The notes under the pieces are model-generated. The model was not told the origin of the DNA. It ran no database searches and saw only the letters and a list, made by a program, of their open reading frames with translations. 64,000 bases of DNA from Streptomyces sp. CB01881. Lineage in GTDB: Bacteria > Actinomycetota > Actinomycetes > Streptomycetales > Streptomycetaceae. Positions 35,889 to 43,460 of the stretch are shown one piece after another (position 1 is the stretch's first letter; every line of letters begins with the position of its first letter). The stretch covers positions 10,351,749 through 10,415,748 of the forward strand of contig NZ_CP026498.1 in the NCBI RefSeq assembly GCF_002953255.1. The letters are read 5' to 3'. The position numbers and the translations under genes are program-made.

Positions 35889-36011
35889 CGGAAGCGGTAC
35901 ATCGTCACTGACACGATCGGCTTGCTGCTGGTAGTGCTGGTCACCGCCGCGAGTGTGCAGGACGGCACCGCCGGCTGGCAGCTGTTGACCGCGGTCGCAG
36001 CCGACCACCCG
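35889..36011 (+). pseudogene. IS5-family transposase, right fragment
   Basis: Continues the interrupted transposase with RKRYIVTDTIGLLLVVLVTAASVQDG (given as landmarks: RKRYIVTDT, then VLVTAASVQD) and the second catalytic Asp region, ending at AADHP. Beyond 36011 the similarity stops, so the C-terminal third and the right IS end are lost. Confidence 0.85.
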
Positions 36012-36073
36012 ATCATTGGTGGTCTTCTTGACCTCCTAGCCGCGGGCTGCCGGGCTGGCGGTCCACAGCTTCT

Positions 36074-36211
36074 TCATAAAACGTCGAGCGGGGCCAACTC
36101 TGCGCGCATGTCGGCCCGGTTGGCTTGCCTGATCCGCTCCTTGGCGTCTGCCTCTTCCTGGTCTGCCTGCTGGTCCGCGACAAAGCGGTGGTAGGCGTCG
36201 TTCATCGACAT
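36074..36211 (-). CDS. Small charged protein, 45 residues
   Basis: Reads MSMNDAYHRFVADQQADQEE and continues as a charged Glu/Ala/Arg helix to DVL. AAGGA lies about 9 nt before the ATG. A 13-codon frame starting MKKLWTASP overlaps its stop (36036-36077). A direct repeat AAGGCCAGACCCGG occurs twice upstream. It may be a small real gene or the residue of a larger one lost with the IS5 end. No homologue is recalled. Confidence 0.4.
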   Translation of the reverse strand: MSMNDAYHRFVADQQADQEEADAKERIRQANRADMRAELAPLDVL

Positions 36212-36339
36212 GGCATGCCGTCCTTGCGGGTTGCCGGGTCTGGCCTTGGTTACCGGGTCTGGCCTTCAGTTCCAGGATGCGCCGGTCGGTGGCACAGGGC
36301 ACGGGGCCGACAGGAGAACACCACAGGGGGCGAGAACGG

Positions 36340-36370
36340 GCAGCCCCTTCCTGCATCAGGAAGGGGCTGC
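36340..36370. terminator. 14-bp stem terminator downstream of the alcohol dehydrogenase
   Basis: GCAGCCCCTTCCTG and its exact complement flank a CAT loop, 10 bp after the dehydrogenase stop on the minus strand. Confidence 0.8.
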
Positions 36371-36379
36371 TCCCGTGGC

Positions 36380-37519
36380 TCAGATCGTCGAGGTGTCGAT
36401 GACGAAGCGGTAGCGGACGTCGCTGGACAGAACCCGCTCGTAGGCCTCGTTGATCTGGTCGGCGTCGATCAGCTCGATCTCGGCGCCGATGCCGTGGGCG
36501 GCGCAGAAGTCCAGCATCTCCTGGGTCTCCGGGAGACCGCCGATCATCGAGCCGGACAGCGACTTGCGGCCGACCAGCAGTGCGTGGGCGTTCACGCTGA
36601 CGGGCTTCTCCGGCGCCCCGACCTGGACCAGTGTGCCGCCGGTGCGCAGGAGGCCGAGGTAGGCGCTCAGGTCGAGGTCGGCCGAGACGGTGTTGACGAT
36701 CAGGTCGAAGGTGCCGGCCAGCTCGGTGAAGGTGGCCGGGTCGGAAGTGGCGCGGTAGTCGTCCGCGCCGAGCCGCAGGCCGTCCTCCCGCTTGCGCAGC
36801 GACTGGCTGAGCACGGTGACCTCGGCGCCCTTGGCGTGCGCGATCTTCACACCCATGTGCCCGAGTCCGCCGAGGCCCACGATCGCGACCTTCTTGCCCG
36901 GGCCCGCGCCCCAGTGGGTGAGCGGCGAGTACAGCGTGATGCCGGCGCAGAGCAGCGGCGCGGCGACGTCCAGCGGGAGCGCGTCCGGGATGCGCAGCGC
37001 GTACCCCTCGTCCACCACCAGCTGCGAGGAGTAGCCACCGTACGTCGGCTCGCCGTCGCGGCCCACGCCGTTGTAGGTGAAGACGGCGCCCGGGGTGCCG
37101 GAGCAGTACTGCTGGAGCCCGGCCAGGCAGTTGTCGCACTCCCGGCAGGAGTCGACGAAGCAGCCGACACCGACCCGGTCCCCGACCGCCCAGCGGGTCA
37201 CGCCCGGGCCGACCTCGGCGACCACGCCGGCGATCTCGTGGCCCGGCACCATCGGGAAGATGCCGTCGCCCCAGTCCTCGCTGACCTGGTGGATGTCGGA
37301 GTGGCAGATGCCCGCGAAGCGGACGTCGATCAGGATGTCGTGCTCGCCCACGGCCCGGCGCAGGACGGTGGTCTTCTCCAGCGGCGCCTTCGGGGCGGGG
37401 GCGGCGTACGCGGAGACGCTCCGCGGCTGTGCGGTGTCCGTGGTGCTCGTGGCGCTCGTGGTGCTCGTTCCGGCGTTCGTCGTGTTCGTCGTGTCCGTCG
37501 TGTCCGTCGTGTTCGTCAT
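36380..37519 (-). CDS. Zinc-dependent NAD(P) alcohol dehydrogenase, AdhC/YahK type
   Basis: A 379-residue medium-chain dehydrogenase. The catalytic zinc site is GICHSDIHQ with PGHEIAG, the structural zinc cluster is the Cys-rich loop CFVDSCRECDNCLAGLQQYC, and the nucleotide-binding motif is VGLGGLGHMGVK. It should interconvert aldehydes and alcohols in the cytoplasm. The first 28 residues are a Thr/Asp/Asn/Ser repeat, absent from relatives, encoded by 9-bp repeats. It is divergent from a regulator gene with a perfect inverted repeat between them. Confidence 0.92.
   Translation of the reverse strand: MTNTTDTTDTTNTTNAGTSTTSATSTTDTAQPRSVSAYAAPAPKAPLEKTTVLRRAVGEHDILIDVRFAGICHSDIHQVSEDWGDGIFPMVPGHEIAGVVAEVGPGVTRWAVGDRVGVGCFVDSCRECDNCLAGLQQYCSGTPGAVFTYNGVGRDGEPTYGGYSSQLVVDEGYALRIPDALPLDVAAPLLCAGITLYSPLTHWGAGPGKKVAIVGLGGLGHMGVKIAHAKGAEVTVLSQSLRKREDGLRLGADDYRATSDPATFTELAGTFDLIVNTVSADLDLSAYLGLLRTGGTLVQVGAPEKPVSVNAHALLVGRKSLSGSMIGGLPETQEMLDFCAAHGIGAEIELIDADQINEAYERVLSSDVRYRFVIDTSTI
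37437..37517. repeat. 9-bp repeats encoding the dehydrogenase N-terminal tract
   Basis: Units close to GTGTCCGTC/GTGTTCGTC are repeated about nine times; every length change by one unit keeps the frame. Confidence 0.65.
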
Positions 37520-37566
37520 GTGCTTCAGCCTGCGCCGACCCGGTCCGGGCAACCAGATCAGAGCTT

Positions 37567-37591
37567 GTCGTACGCACGGCCAACGTACGAC
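37567..37591. promoter_or_regulatory. Perfect inverted-repeat operator between dehydrogenase and regulator
   Basis: GTCGTACG and its complement CGTACGAC are separated by 9 bp. It overlaps the expected -35 region of the regulator gene, whose CATACT hexamer (37607-37612) is 7 nt before the ATG. Confidence 0.75.
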
Positions 37592-37619
37592 TGGCAGGCT
37601 CACCCTCATACTGGGCCGC

Positions 37620-38636
37620 ATGGACCAGCGCACCGAACTCAGCGAATTCCTCCGGTCGCGGCGGGCCCGGCTGCGCCCCGAGGACGTCGGCCTGCCCGAC
37701 CACGGCACCCGCCGCCGCGTCCCCGGACTGCGCCGGGAGGAGCTGGCGCAGCTGGCGGGCGTGAGCACGGCCTACTACACCCGGCTCGAACAGGGCCACG
37801 GGGAGTCCGTCTCCGTCGCCGTGCTGGACTCGATCGCCCGCGCCCTGCGGCTCACCCAGGCCGAGCGCGAGCACCTCCAGCGGATCACCAAGCCCGCCCG
37901 GCGCAGGACGGGGCGCGCCGCGTCCACCCGCCCGCAGCAGGTCCGGCCGGCGCTCCAGCAGCTGCTCGACGCGATGGAGGGCGTGCCCGCCTACGTGCTC
38001 GGACGGCGGCTGGACATCATCGGCTGGAACCGGCTCGGCAACGCCCTGCTCGGCGACTACTCCGCGATGCCGCCGGAGCAGCGCAACATGGCCTGGCACG
38101 TCTTCCTCGACCCCGCCGCGCGCGAGCTGTACGACGACTGGGAGGGCAAGGCCACGGACGTGGTCGGGATCCTGCGGCTGGACGCCGGGCGCGACCCCGA
38201 CGACCCCCGGCTGGCCTCGCTGATCGGTGAACTCTCCCTCAAGAGCGCCGACTTCCGCCGCCTCTGGGCCGCCCACGACATTCGCGACAAGGGCCACGGC
38301 ACCAAGGAACTGCACCACCCGGTGGTCGGCCGGCTCACCCTGCGCTACGAGACGCTGCGCCCGGCCGGTGAGCCCGACCTGGTGCTGGTGACGTACCACG
38401 CCGATCCCGGCTCCACCTCGGCCGAGTCGCTGCGGCTGCTGGCCAGCTGGGTGGCGACCGGCCCGTCGGGCGACAGCGAGGTCGACAGGCAGGTCGGGGG
38501 CGAGGTCGACAGGCAGGTCGGGAGGGAGGGCGACAGGGTGGTCGGGAGGTCGGGCGCTACGTCGGGCGACCCGTCCACAGGCGGGCCGGGCGCCGCGTCG
38601 ACGGGCCGGACGTCCTCTCCGGAGACGTCCCGTTAG
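37620..38636 (+). CDS. XRE-type regulator with MmyB-like ligand domain
   Basis: A 338-residue regulator. The helix-turn-helix at about 30-75 includes PGLRREELAQLAGVSTAYYTRLEQG; the C-terminal part is the MmyB-like PAS-related domain (PAYVLGRRLDIIGWNRLGNALL; MAWHVFLDPAARELYDDWE) that binds small hydrophobic ligands such as fatty acids in relatives. It probably controls the divergent dehydrogenase through the inverted repeat. The C-terminal 50 residues are low complexity (EVDRQVGG repeats). Start chosen by leaderless spacing and conservation of MDQRTEL. Confidence 0.9.
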   Translation: MDQRTELSEFLRSRRARLRPEDVGLPDHGTRRRVPGLRREELAQLAGVSTAYYTRLEQGHGESVSVAVLDSIARALRLTQAEREHLQRITKPARRRTGRAASTRPQQVRPALQQLLDAMEGVPAYVLGRRLDIIGWNRLGNALLGDYSAMPPEQRNMAWHVFLDPAARELYDDWEGKATDVVGILRLDAGRDPDDPRLASLIGELSLKSADFRRLWAAHDIRDKGHGTKELHHPVVGRLTLRYETLRPAGEPDLVLVTYHADPGSTSAESLRLLASWVATGPSGDSEVDRQVGGEVDRQVGREGDRVVGRSGATSGDPSTGGPGAASTGRTSSPETSR

Positions 38637-38637
38637 T

Positions 38638-38668
38638 CCGGTGGTCCCGGTCCCGCCGGGACCACCGG
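38638..38668 (+). terminator. 13-bp stem terminator after the MmyB-type regulator
   Basis: CCGGTGGTCCCGG (38638-38650) and CCGGGACCACCGG (38656-38668) pair exactly around a 5-nt loop. Confidence 0.8.
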
Positions 38669-38811
38669 CCCTGTCCCGGCCCTTCCGCCCGGCCGTGTAA
38701 TGGACCTGCGGCGGTCCGGGCCCACCCCTGCCCGGAATCGGCAGAAGTCCCTTCGGCTGGGTGAACTCATGCTGAACAGAAGCGATCTGACGGCTGGTTA
38801 GGCTTTCGATC

Positions 38812-39765
38812 ATGGAGATCGTCAGCACCGCCACCGAGTACGACCAGTTGATCGCACGCCACCACGCCATGCTCCTGCGCCGCCAGATCCTCGCCCCGTC
38901 GTCGCAGTCGTCGCCGTCGGCCGGAGCGTCGCAGGCCGGAGCGCCCCGAGTCGGTCTGCCCTATGGCGGCGCGCCCCACGACGGCATGCCCTACGACGGC
39001 GCCGCCGACCAGCGGCTGATCCTGGACAACCTCGGCCCGGTCGCCCCGTTCGCGGACCTCATCGACCACCTCTACGACTCCATGTTCCGGCGCCGGCCCT
39101 TCCTGCGCAGCCTCTTCCCCTCCTCGATGGAGTTCCAACAGGCTCACCTGGAGCGGATGTTCACCCATGTGATCGAACACCTCCACCGGACCGACGAGCT
39201 CGCCGACACGCTCGCCCGGCTCGGCCGCGACCACCGCAAACTGGGCGTCCGGCCGGTCCATTACGAGGCCTTCGAGGAGGCGCTCTGTGAGGCGCTCCGG
39301 CACCGCGCCGGCTCCCGGTGGACGGAGGATCTGGAGGCGGCCTGGGTGCGGATGCTGCGCTTCGCCGTCGGGGCGATGGTGGCGGGCGCCGAGTCCGCGC
39401 TCACCGAACCCCCCTACTGGCACGCCGTGGTGGTCGGTCACGAGCGACGCCGCCCCGACCTCGCGGTGCTGAGGGTGCGCACCGGCGAGCCGTACCCGTA
39501 CCGGGCCGGCCAGCACGGCACGGTCGAGCACCCGCTGCTGCCGCACTCCTGGCGGCAGTACCCGATGAGCCGCGTGCCGCGCGCGGACAACGAGCTGGAG
39601 TTCCACGTCCACCGCACGGGCCCGGGCGGAGTCGGCGAGGCCCTGGTCGAGCACACCGCCGTCGGCGACAGGCTCCGCCTGGGCCCGCCGCGCGGCACGC
39701 CGGCGCCCGAGGGCGTGGGCCGCGAGCTTCAGCCGGCGGCCCACGCCCCGGCGCCCTGGCGCTGA
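38812..39765 (+). CDS. Flavohaemoglobin-like protein lacking its NAD-binding domain
   Basis: A 317-residue protein with an N-terminal globin domain (about 60-205; proximal His in LARLGRDHRKLG) and the FAD-binding domain (about 210-300; RQYPMSR corresponds to the RxYS flavin motif, then GGVGEALVEHTAVGDRLRLGPPRG). Full-length relatives have a further 100-residue NAD(P)H-binding domain. Here the protein ends after GPPRGTPAPEG with an Ala/Pro tail, and no remainder is visible downstream. A TAGGCT hexamer lies 7 nt before the ATG. NO dioxygenase or sensor function would need an external reductase. Confidence 0.82.
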   Translation: MEIVSTATEYDQLIARHHAMLLRRQILAPSSQSSPSAGASQAGAPRVGLPYGGAPHDGMPYDGAADQRLILDNLGPVAPFADLIDHLYDSMFRRRPFLRSLFPSSMEFQQAHLERMFTHVIEHLHRTDELADTLARLGRDHRKLGVRPVHYEAFEEALCEALRHRAGSRWTEDLEAAWVRMLRFAVGAMVAGAESALTEPPYWHAVVVGHERRRPDLAVLRVRTGEPYPYRAGQHGTVEHPLLPHSWRQYPMSRVPRADNELEFHVHRTGPGGVGEALVEHTAVGDRLRLGPPRGTPAPEGVGRELQPAAHAPAPWR

Positions 39766-39783
39766 GGGGGCGGTCGGGCGGTC

Positions 39784-39821
39784 GGGCGGCAGTCCGGCCG
39801 GTCACGCCCGGACTGCCGCCC
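39784..39821. terminator. Bidirectional 14-bp stem terminator
   Basis: GGGCGGCAGTCCGG (39784-39797) pairs with 39808-39821 around a 10-nt loop, between two convergent genes. Confidence 0.8.
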
Positions 39822-39902
39822 GCACGCCTTCACCGCGCGCCGGGGGCCGGGTGCTGGGACCGCTCCGGGCGGGGCTCCCGCCGGGCGGGCCCTACGGCCT
39901 GG

Positions 39903-40484
39903 TCAGGCGCGTACGGTGAGCCAGGCGCCGAGGCCGCTGCACCCGCGTGCGTCGTACGTGGTGCTGCGGTAGCCGGCCGGGATCGGGGAGTACGGGCAGG
40001 TCCAGATCCCGTTCCGGACGAGCTGGTGGTACCAGGCCCCGACGCCGCTGCACCCCTTGGAGTCGAAGTTGGTCAGGACGTACCCGGAGACGATCGGCGA
40101 GCCCCCGCAGGTCCAGATCCCGTCCCGTACCGGCTGCTGGAGCCAGGCGCCGTGGCCGTTGCAGCCGCTGATGTCGAACATCGTGATGACGTAGCCCGGG
40201 GGGACGGCGACCCCGGGACACGTCCACCCGCCCACCGAGGCCGCCGCTGCGGCGGGCGCTTCGGCAGGCGCAGCCGCTGCCCCCACGGCCGGGGCGGCAG
40301 CGGGTATACCCGCGGGTGCGGCGGCGGGTACGGAGGTGGCGGGAGCAGCGGCGACGGCCGCTCCGGCCGTGGTGCCCGTGAGCGCGGCCGCGAGCAGTGC
40401 AATGGTGGCGGCCGTACGGGCGATCCACCCCGGGGCGGCGGTCGCCCGGGAGTGGTTTGTCGGCTGACGGAAAGTCAAAGGCAT
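39903..40484 (-). CDS. Secreted protein with three tandem 37-residue repeats
   Basis: A 193-residue exported protein: basic N-terminus, signal helix (TAATIALLAAALTGTTAGAAVA), Ala/Pro linker, and three repeats of the pattern WTCxxxxxPxGYxxTxFDxxGCxGxGAW. Each repeat has two Cys, presumably one disulfide. The layout suggests a small carbohydrate- or wall-binding module. I do not recognise the family. Confidence 0.8.
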   Translation of the reverse strand: MPLTFRQPTNHSRATAAPGWIARTAATIALLAAALTGTTAGAAVAAAPATSVPAAAPAGIPAAAPAVGAAAAPAEAPAAAAASVGGWTCPGVAVPPGYVITMFDISGCNGHGAWLQQPVRDGIWTCGGSPIVSGYVLTNFDSKGCSGVGAWYHQLVRNGIWTCPYSPIPAGYRSTTYDARGCSGLGAWLTVRA

Positions 40485-40667
40485 GGCACACCGGTCCGAT
40501 CGGTAGCCCTCCCCGACGCGTTCCGGCGATTGGGGAGGCGGGTCAGCAGGGACTCGTCGCACCCTAGTGGGCGCGGCCTGCGGCGGTCGCGGGACGGCCG
40601 AAAGGCCTGCCAACATGACCGGAAAGCCATCCGACGGCCTACCTGTCCGCCCGAGTGCCTGCCTGTC

Positions 40668-40720
40668 CGCCCGACGCCTCACCCGCCCGACGCCTCACCC
40701 GCCCGACGCCTCACCCGCCC
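40668..40720. repeat. 15- to 16-bp direct repeats CCCGCCCGACGCCTCA
   Basis: Four near-exact head-to-tail copies lie just beyond the terminator of the SBP56 gene. Unit size and absence of spacers exclude a CRISPR array. Confidence 0.6.
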
Positions 40721-40725
40721 GCGGC

Positions 40726-40772
40726 GACAGGCCCGGGCCCGGGCCCGCGACAGGTCCGGACCCGGGCCTGTC
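40726..40772. terminator. Terminator hairpin after the SBP56 gene
   Basis: GACAGGCCCGGG (40726-40737) pairs exactly with CCCGGGCCTGTC (40761-40772). The gene stop is at 40805 on the minus strand. Confidence 0.7.
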
Positions 40773-40804
40773 ACCGTGGGCCGTCCGCAGGCCTGTCCAG
40801 CAGG

Positions 40805-42226
40805 TCAGCGGTAGCAGTACGAGTCCGACGAGGCGTCCCCGCCCGCCAAGTGCGTCTGGTGCACCCGCAGGCCCCGGAACTCGTCCCCGTGCGGGTAGAA
40901 GCGCGGGTCGACGGTGAGCCCGCCCGACTCCGTGTCGGCGTCCAGCTTGACGATCCACGGCTCGATGCCGTCGGGGTAGAACTGGTCGTCCCAGGACCCG
41001 TACAGCGAGTTCGTCAGGTAGAGCCGCCGCCCGTCCCGGCTGATCTCGACCATCTGCGGTGCGCCGCTCAGCGGTCGGCCCGGTTCGGCCGGGTGCGGCG
41101 TCCTCGCCACCACCCCGCCGAGCCGCACCGAGCCGGCCAGCCGAGGGTGGAACGGGTCCGACACGTCGTACTGGAACAGCTCGCCGGTGCCCCAGGCCGA
41201 GATGTACAGCCAGCGGTCGTCCACCGACAGGTTGATGTCCGTGACCAGCGGCGGCACCGCGCCGAACGGTTGGAGGGCCGGCGGCAGGTCCTCCGGCTTC
41301 GCCGGCTCGGCGGGTATCTCGATCACCTTGCGCGCGGTGAACGCCGGGCCGTCCCGGTACCAGAGCCACACCGAGGCGGAGAGGTCCTCCACGTTGGTGA
41401 CCACGCCCACGAACCCCCACTCGGCCTGCGGGTCGTGCGCCGGCCGCAGCTCCAGCACCATCTGGTACTGGTCGCCGAGGTCGATCCGCTGGAGGTGCCG
41501 CCCCGAGTCCAGCTCCCAGAAGTGCAGTGCGTGCCCGTACTTGCGGCCCAGCAGCAGCTCCGGCACCACCCCGTCCTCGACCATCGACGGCGTGCCCCAT
41601 TCGCTGGTCACACCCACGTTGGTGCCCAGGTGCCACCAGACGTCGTAGGCGAGGTGCTGCGGCCCCCGCTCCGTCTCCCATGCGCGCAGCACGTCGAAGG
41701 TGGTGTGGTCGAGCAGCGCCACCCCGCCCGGCCCGTCGCCGCCGTCCCCGCTGCCGAGGCAGGACAGGAACACGCCGTCCGGCCCGCAGTGCAGCGTGTG
41801 CGGACGCGAGTACCCCGCCCTCGCCGCCAGCTCCTCGGCGGACACCGTCTTCACCAGCCGCGGCCGCACCGGGTCCGGCCGGGTGTCCATCACGTGCAGC
41901 CGGGAGGACCGCAGCCCCGGCAGCAGCAGGTACCGCCGCTCCGGGTTCTCGTGGCACGCGTGCGCCAGCGCGCTGGAGCAGGCGTTCCAGCCGAAGTGGT
42001 GCAGCTCGTCGCCCAGCCCCGGGAGTTCGGCGAAGTTGAGCACCCGCCCGTAGGTCGGCGACGCCGGATCGGTGTCCACGGTGATCAGCGCGTCCGGCCG
42101 CTGCGCCGACCGGTCGAACCCGGCCACGTACGCCAGCCGCTCCGGCGGTGCGGCGATCGCCTCGGCGGGCGTGCGGTAGAGGGACGGGTCACCGTGACCG
42201 GCCCGCGGATCGTGCCCGTGCGGCAT
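40805..42226 (-). CDS. Selenium-binding protein SBP56 family (methanethiol oxidase-like)
   Basis: A 473-residue beta-propeller protein. Family landmarks include LHHFGWNACSSALAH, the metal-binding His and Glu segments SRPHTLHCGPDG, VWWHLGTNVGVTSEWGTP and LVTDINLSVDDRWLYISAWGTGEL, and the C-terminal GAPQMVEISRDGRRLYLTNSLY. Bacterial relatives oxidise methanethiol to formaldehyde, hydrogen sulfide and peroxide; cytoplasmic or periplasmic location varies and no signal peptide is seen here. A 12-bp repeat cluster lies upstream. No partner thiol genes are adjacent. Confidence 0.92.
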   Translation of the reverse strand: MPHGHDPRAGHGDPSLYRTPAEAIAAPPERLAYVAGFDRSAQRPDALITVDTDPASPTYGRVLNFAELPGLGDELHHFGWNACSSALAHACHENPERRYLLLPGLRSSRLHVMDTRPDPVRPRLVKTVSAEELAARAGYSRPHTLHCGPDGVFLSCLGSGDGGDGPGGVALLDHTTFDVLRAWETERGPQHLAYDVWWHLGTNVGVTSEWGTPSMVEDGVVPELLLGRKYGHALHFWELDSGRHLQRIDLGDQYQMVLELRPAHDPQAEWGFVGVVTNVEDLSASVWLWYRDGPAFTARKVIEIPAEPAKPEDLPPALQPFGAVPPLVTDINLSVDDRWLYISAWGTGELFQYDVSDPFHPRLAGSVRLGGVVARTPHPAEPGRPLSGAPQMVEISRDGRRLYLTNSLYGSWDDQFYPDGIEPWIVKLDADTESGGLTVDPRFYPHGDEFRGLRVHQTHLAGGDASSDSYCYR

Positions 42227-42244
42227 GCTGACTCCTCAACTGGC

Positions 42245-42292
42245 TTCATCGGCAGCTTTATTGACAGCTTCATTGACGGCTTCATGGGCCAG
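42245..42292. repeat. Four tandem 12-bp repeats upstream of the SBP56 gene
   Basis: Units CTTCATCGGCAG, CTTTATTGACAG, CTTCATTGACGG and CTTCATGGGCCA lie 20 bp upstream of the gene start and are A/T-richer than the surroundings. Spaced at about one helical turn, they could be regulator half-sites. Confidence 0.65.
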
Positions 42293-42497
42293 GGGAGTGA
42301 CTCTGGCCCGGGTAGCGTTCCACAGGACCACGGGCGCACAGCAGGCGCACGGGGAGCGGGGCGGCCCGCGGCGCGGCAGCCGCCGCGCCACGACCGTGCT
42401 GCCGCGCTCCCCGCTACCGGCCGGTATTGTCGGTCGTCCGGATCGATGGTTCCTGCCGGGGCAGGCAGGTCAGAGCAGAGGTTGGGTGCGGGCGGGC

Positions 42498-43460
42498 ATG
42501 GAATTCCGAGAAGACATCCTGGGGGCCCCGTACGAGGCGGTCGAGCTGCCGCTCGCCCCCGACGAGGAGGGCGCCGTCAGTGCCACCCTCGTCCGGCGGC
42601 TGGTCCCGGGCAGCGACCGCGCCGTGCTGTACGTCCACGGCTACGTCGACTACTTCTTCCAGACCCACCTCGCCGACCACTACGTCGAGCGCGGCTACTC
42701 CTTCTACGCCCTCGACCTGCGCAAGTACGGCCGCTCGCTGCGCCCGCACCAGTCGCCGAACTTCATCCGCGACCTCGCCGCCTACGACGAGGAGCTGGAC
42801 GCGGCCGTCCGGATCATCCGCGAGCAGGACGGCCACCGGCAGCTGCTGGTCAACGGCCACTCCACCGGCGGCCTGGTCACCGCGCTGTGGGCCGGCCGCC
42901 GGGCCGGACGGGGCGTCGTGGACGGCCTCTTCCTCAACAGCCCGTTCCTCTCCATGCCCGCGGCCCCGGCCGTCCGCGCCATCGGCGCGCCCGCACTGGA
43001 CGCCCTCGGCCGCTTCGCCACCACCCGCAAGCTCCCTTCCACGCTGAACCCGCACTACGTGCACAGCCTGCACCGGGACCACCGCGGCGAGTGGGACTTC
43101 GACCTCAAGCTCAAGCCCGCCGAGGGGTTCCCGCTGTACGCGGGCTGGCTCGCGGCCATCCAGCGCGGCCAGCGCCAGGCCCGGCGGGGCCTGGGCATCG
43201 ACGTCCCCGTCCTGCTGATGGCCTCGACCGCCTCGATCTCCACCACCAAGTGGCGGGCCGCCCTGCACCACGCCGACGCCGTGCTGCGCGCCGACGACAT
43301 CGCCGCCGTCGGACCGCGCCTCGGCCGGCAGGTCACCATCGTCCGGATCAAGGACGGCATGCACGACCTCGCCCTCTCCGGGCCGGACGCGCGCACCGAG
43401 TTCTTCGCCGAGCTCGACCGCTGGCTCGCCGCCTACCTGCCGGCGCCGGTGGCTCCGTGA
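42498..43460 (+). CDS. Serine aminopeptidase S33-type alpha/beta hydrolase
   Basis: A 320-residue lysophospholipase-like hydrolase. The oxyanion region VLYVHGYVDYFF is at about 41-52, the nucleophile is in NGHSTGG (about 119), and the final His in KDGMHDL (about 294). The family cleaves monoacylglycerols or lysophospholipids. Its TGA overlaps the GTG of the next gene (GTGA), so they are translated together. Confidence 0.9.
   Translation: MEFREDILGAPYEAVELPLAPDEEGAVSATLVRRLVPGSDRAVLYVHGYVDYFFQTHLADHYVERGYSFYALDLRKYGRSLRPHQSPNFIRDLAAYDEELDAAVRIIREQDGHRQLLVNGHSTGGLVTALWAGRRAGRGVVDGLFLNSPFLSMPAAPAVRAIGAPALDALGRFATTRKLPSTLNPHYVHSLHRDHRGEWDFDLKLKPAEGFPLYAGWLAAIQRGQRQARRGLGIDVPVLLMASTASISTTKWRAALHHADAVLRADDIAAVGPRLGRQVTIVRIKDGMHDLALSGPDARTEFFAELDRWLAAYLPAPVAP

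Noticed and set aside
40668..40720. Possible CRISPR array
   Set aside because: Units of 15-16 bp are contiguous with no spacers and no cas genes are present.
40655..43456. Very long plus-strand frame running through the SBP56 gene region into the spermidine synthase-like gene
   Set aside because: Only the part after 43457 has domains; the rest is antisense to a well-supported gene.
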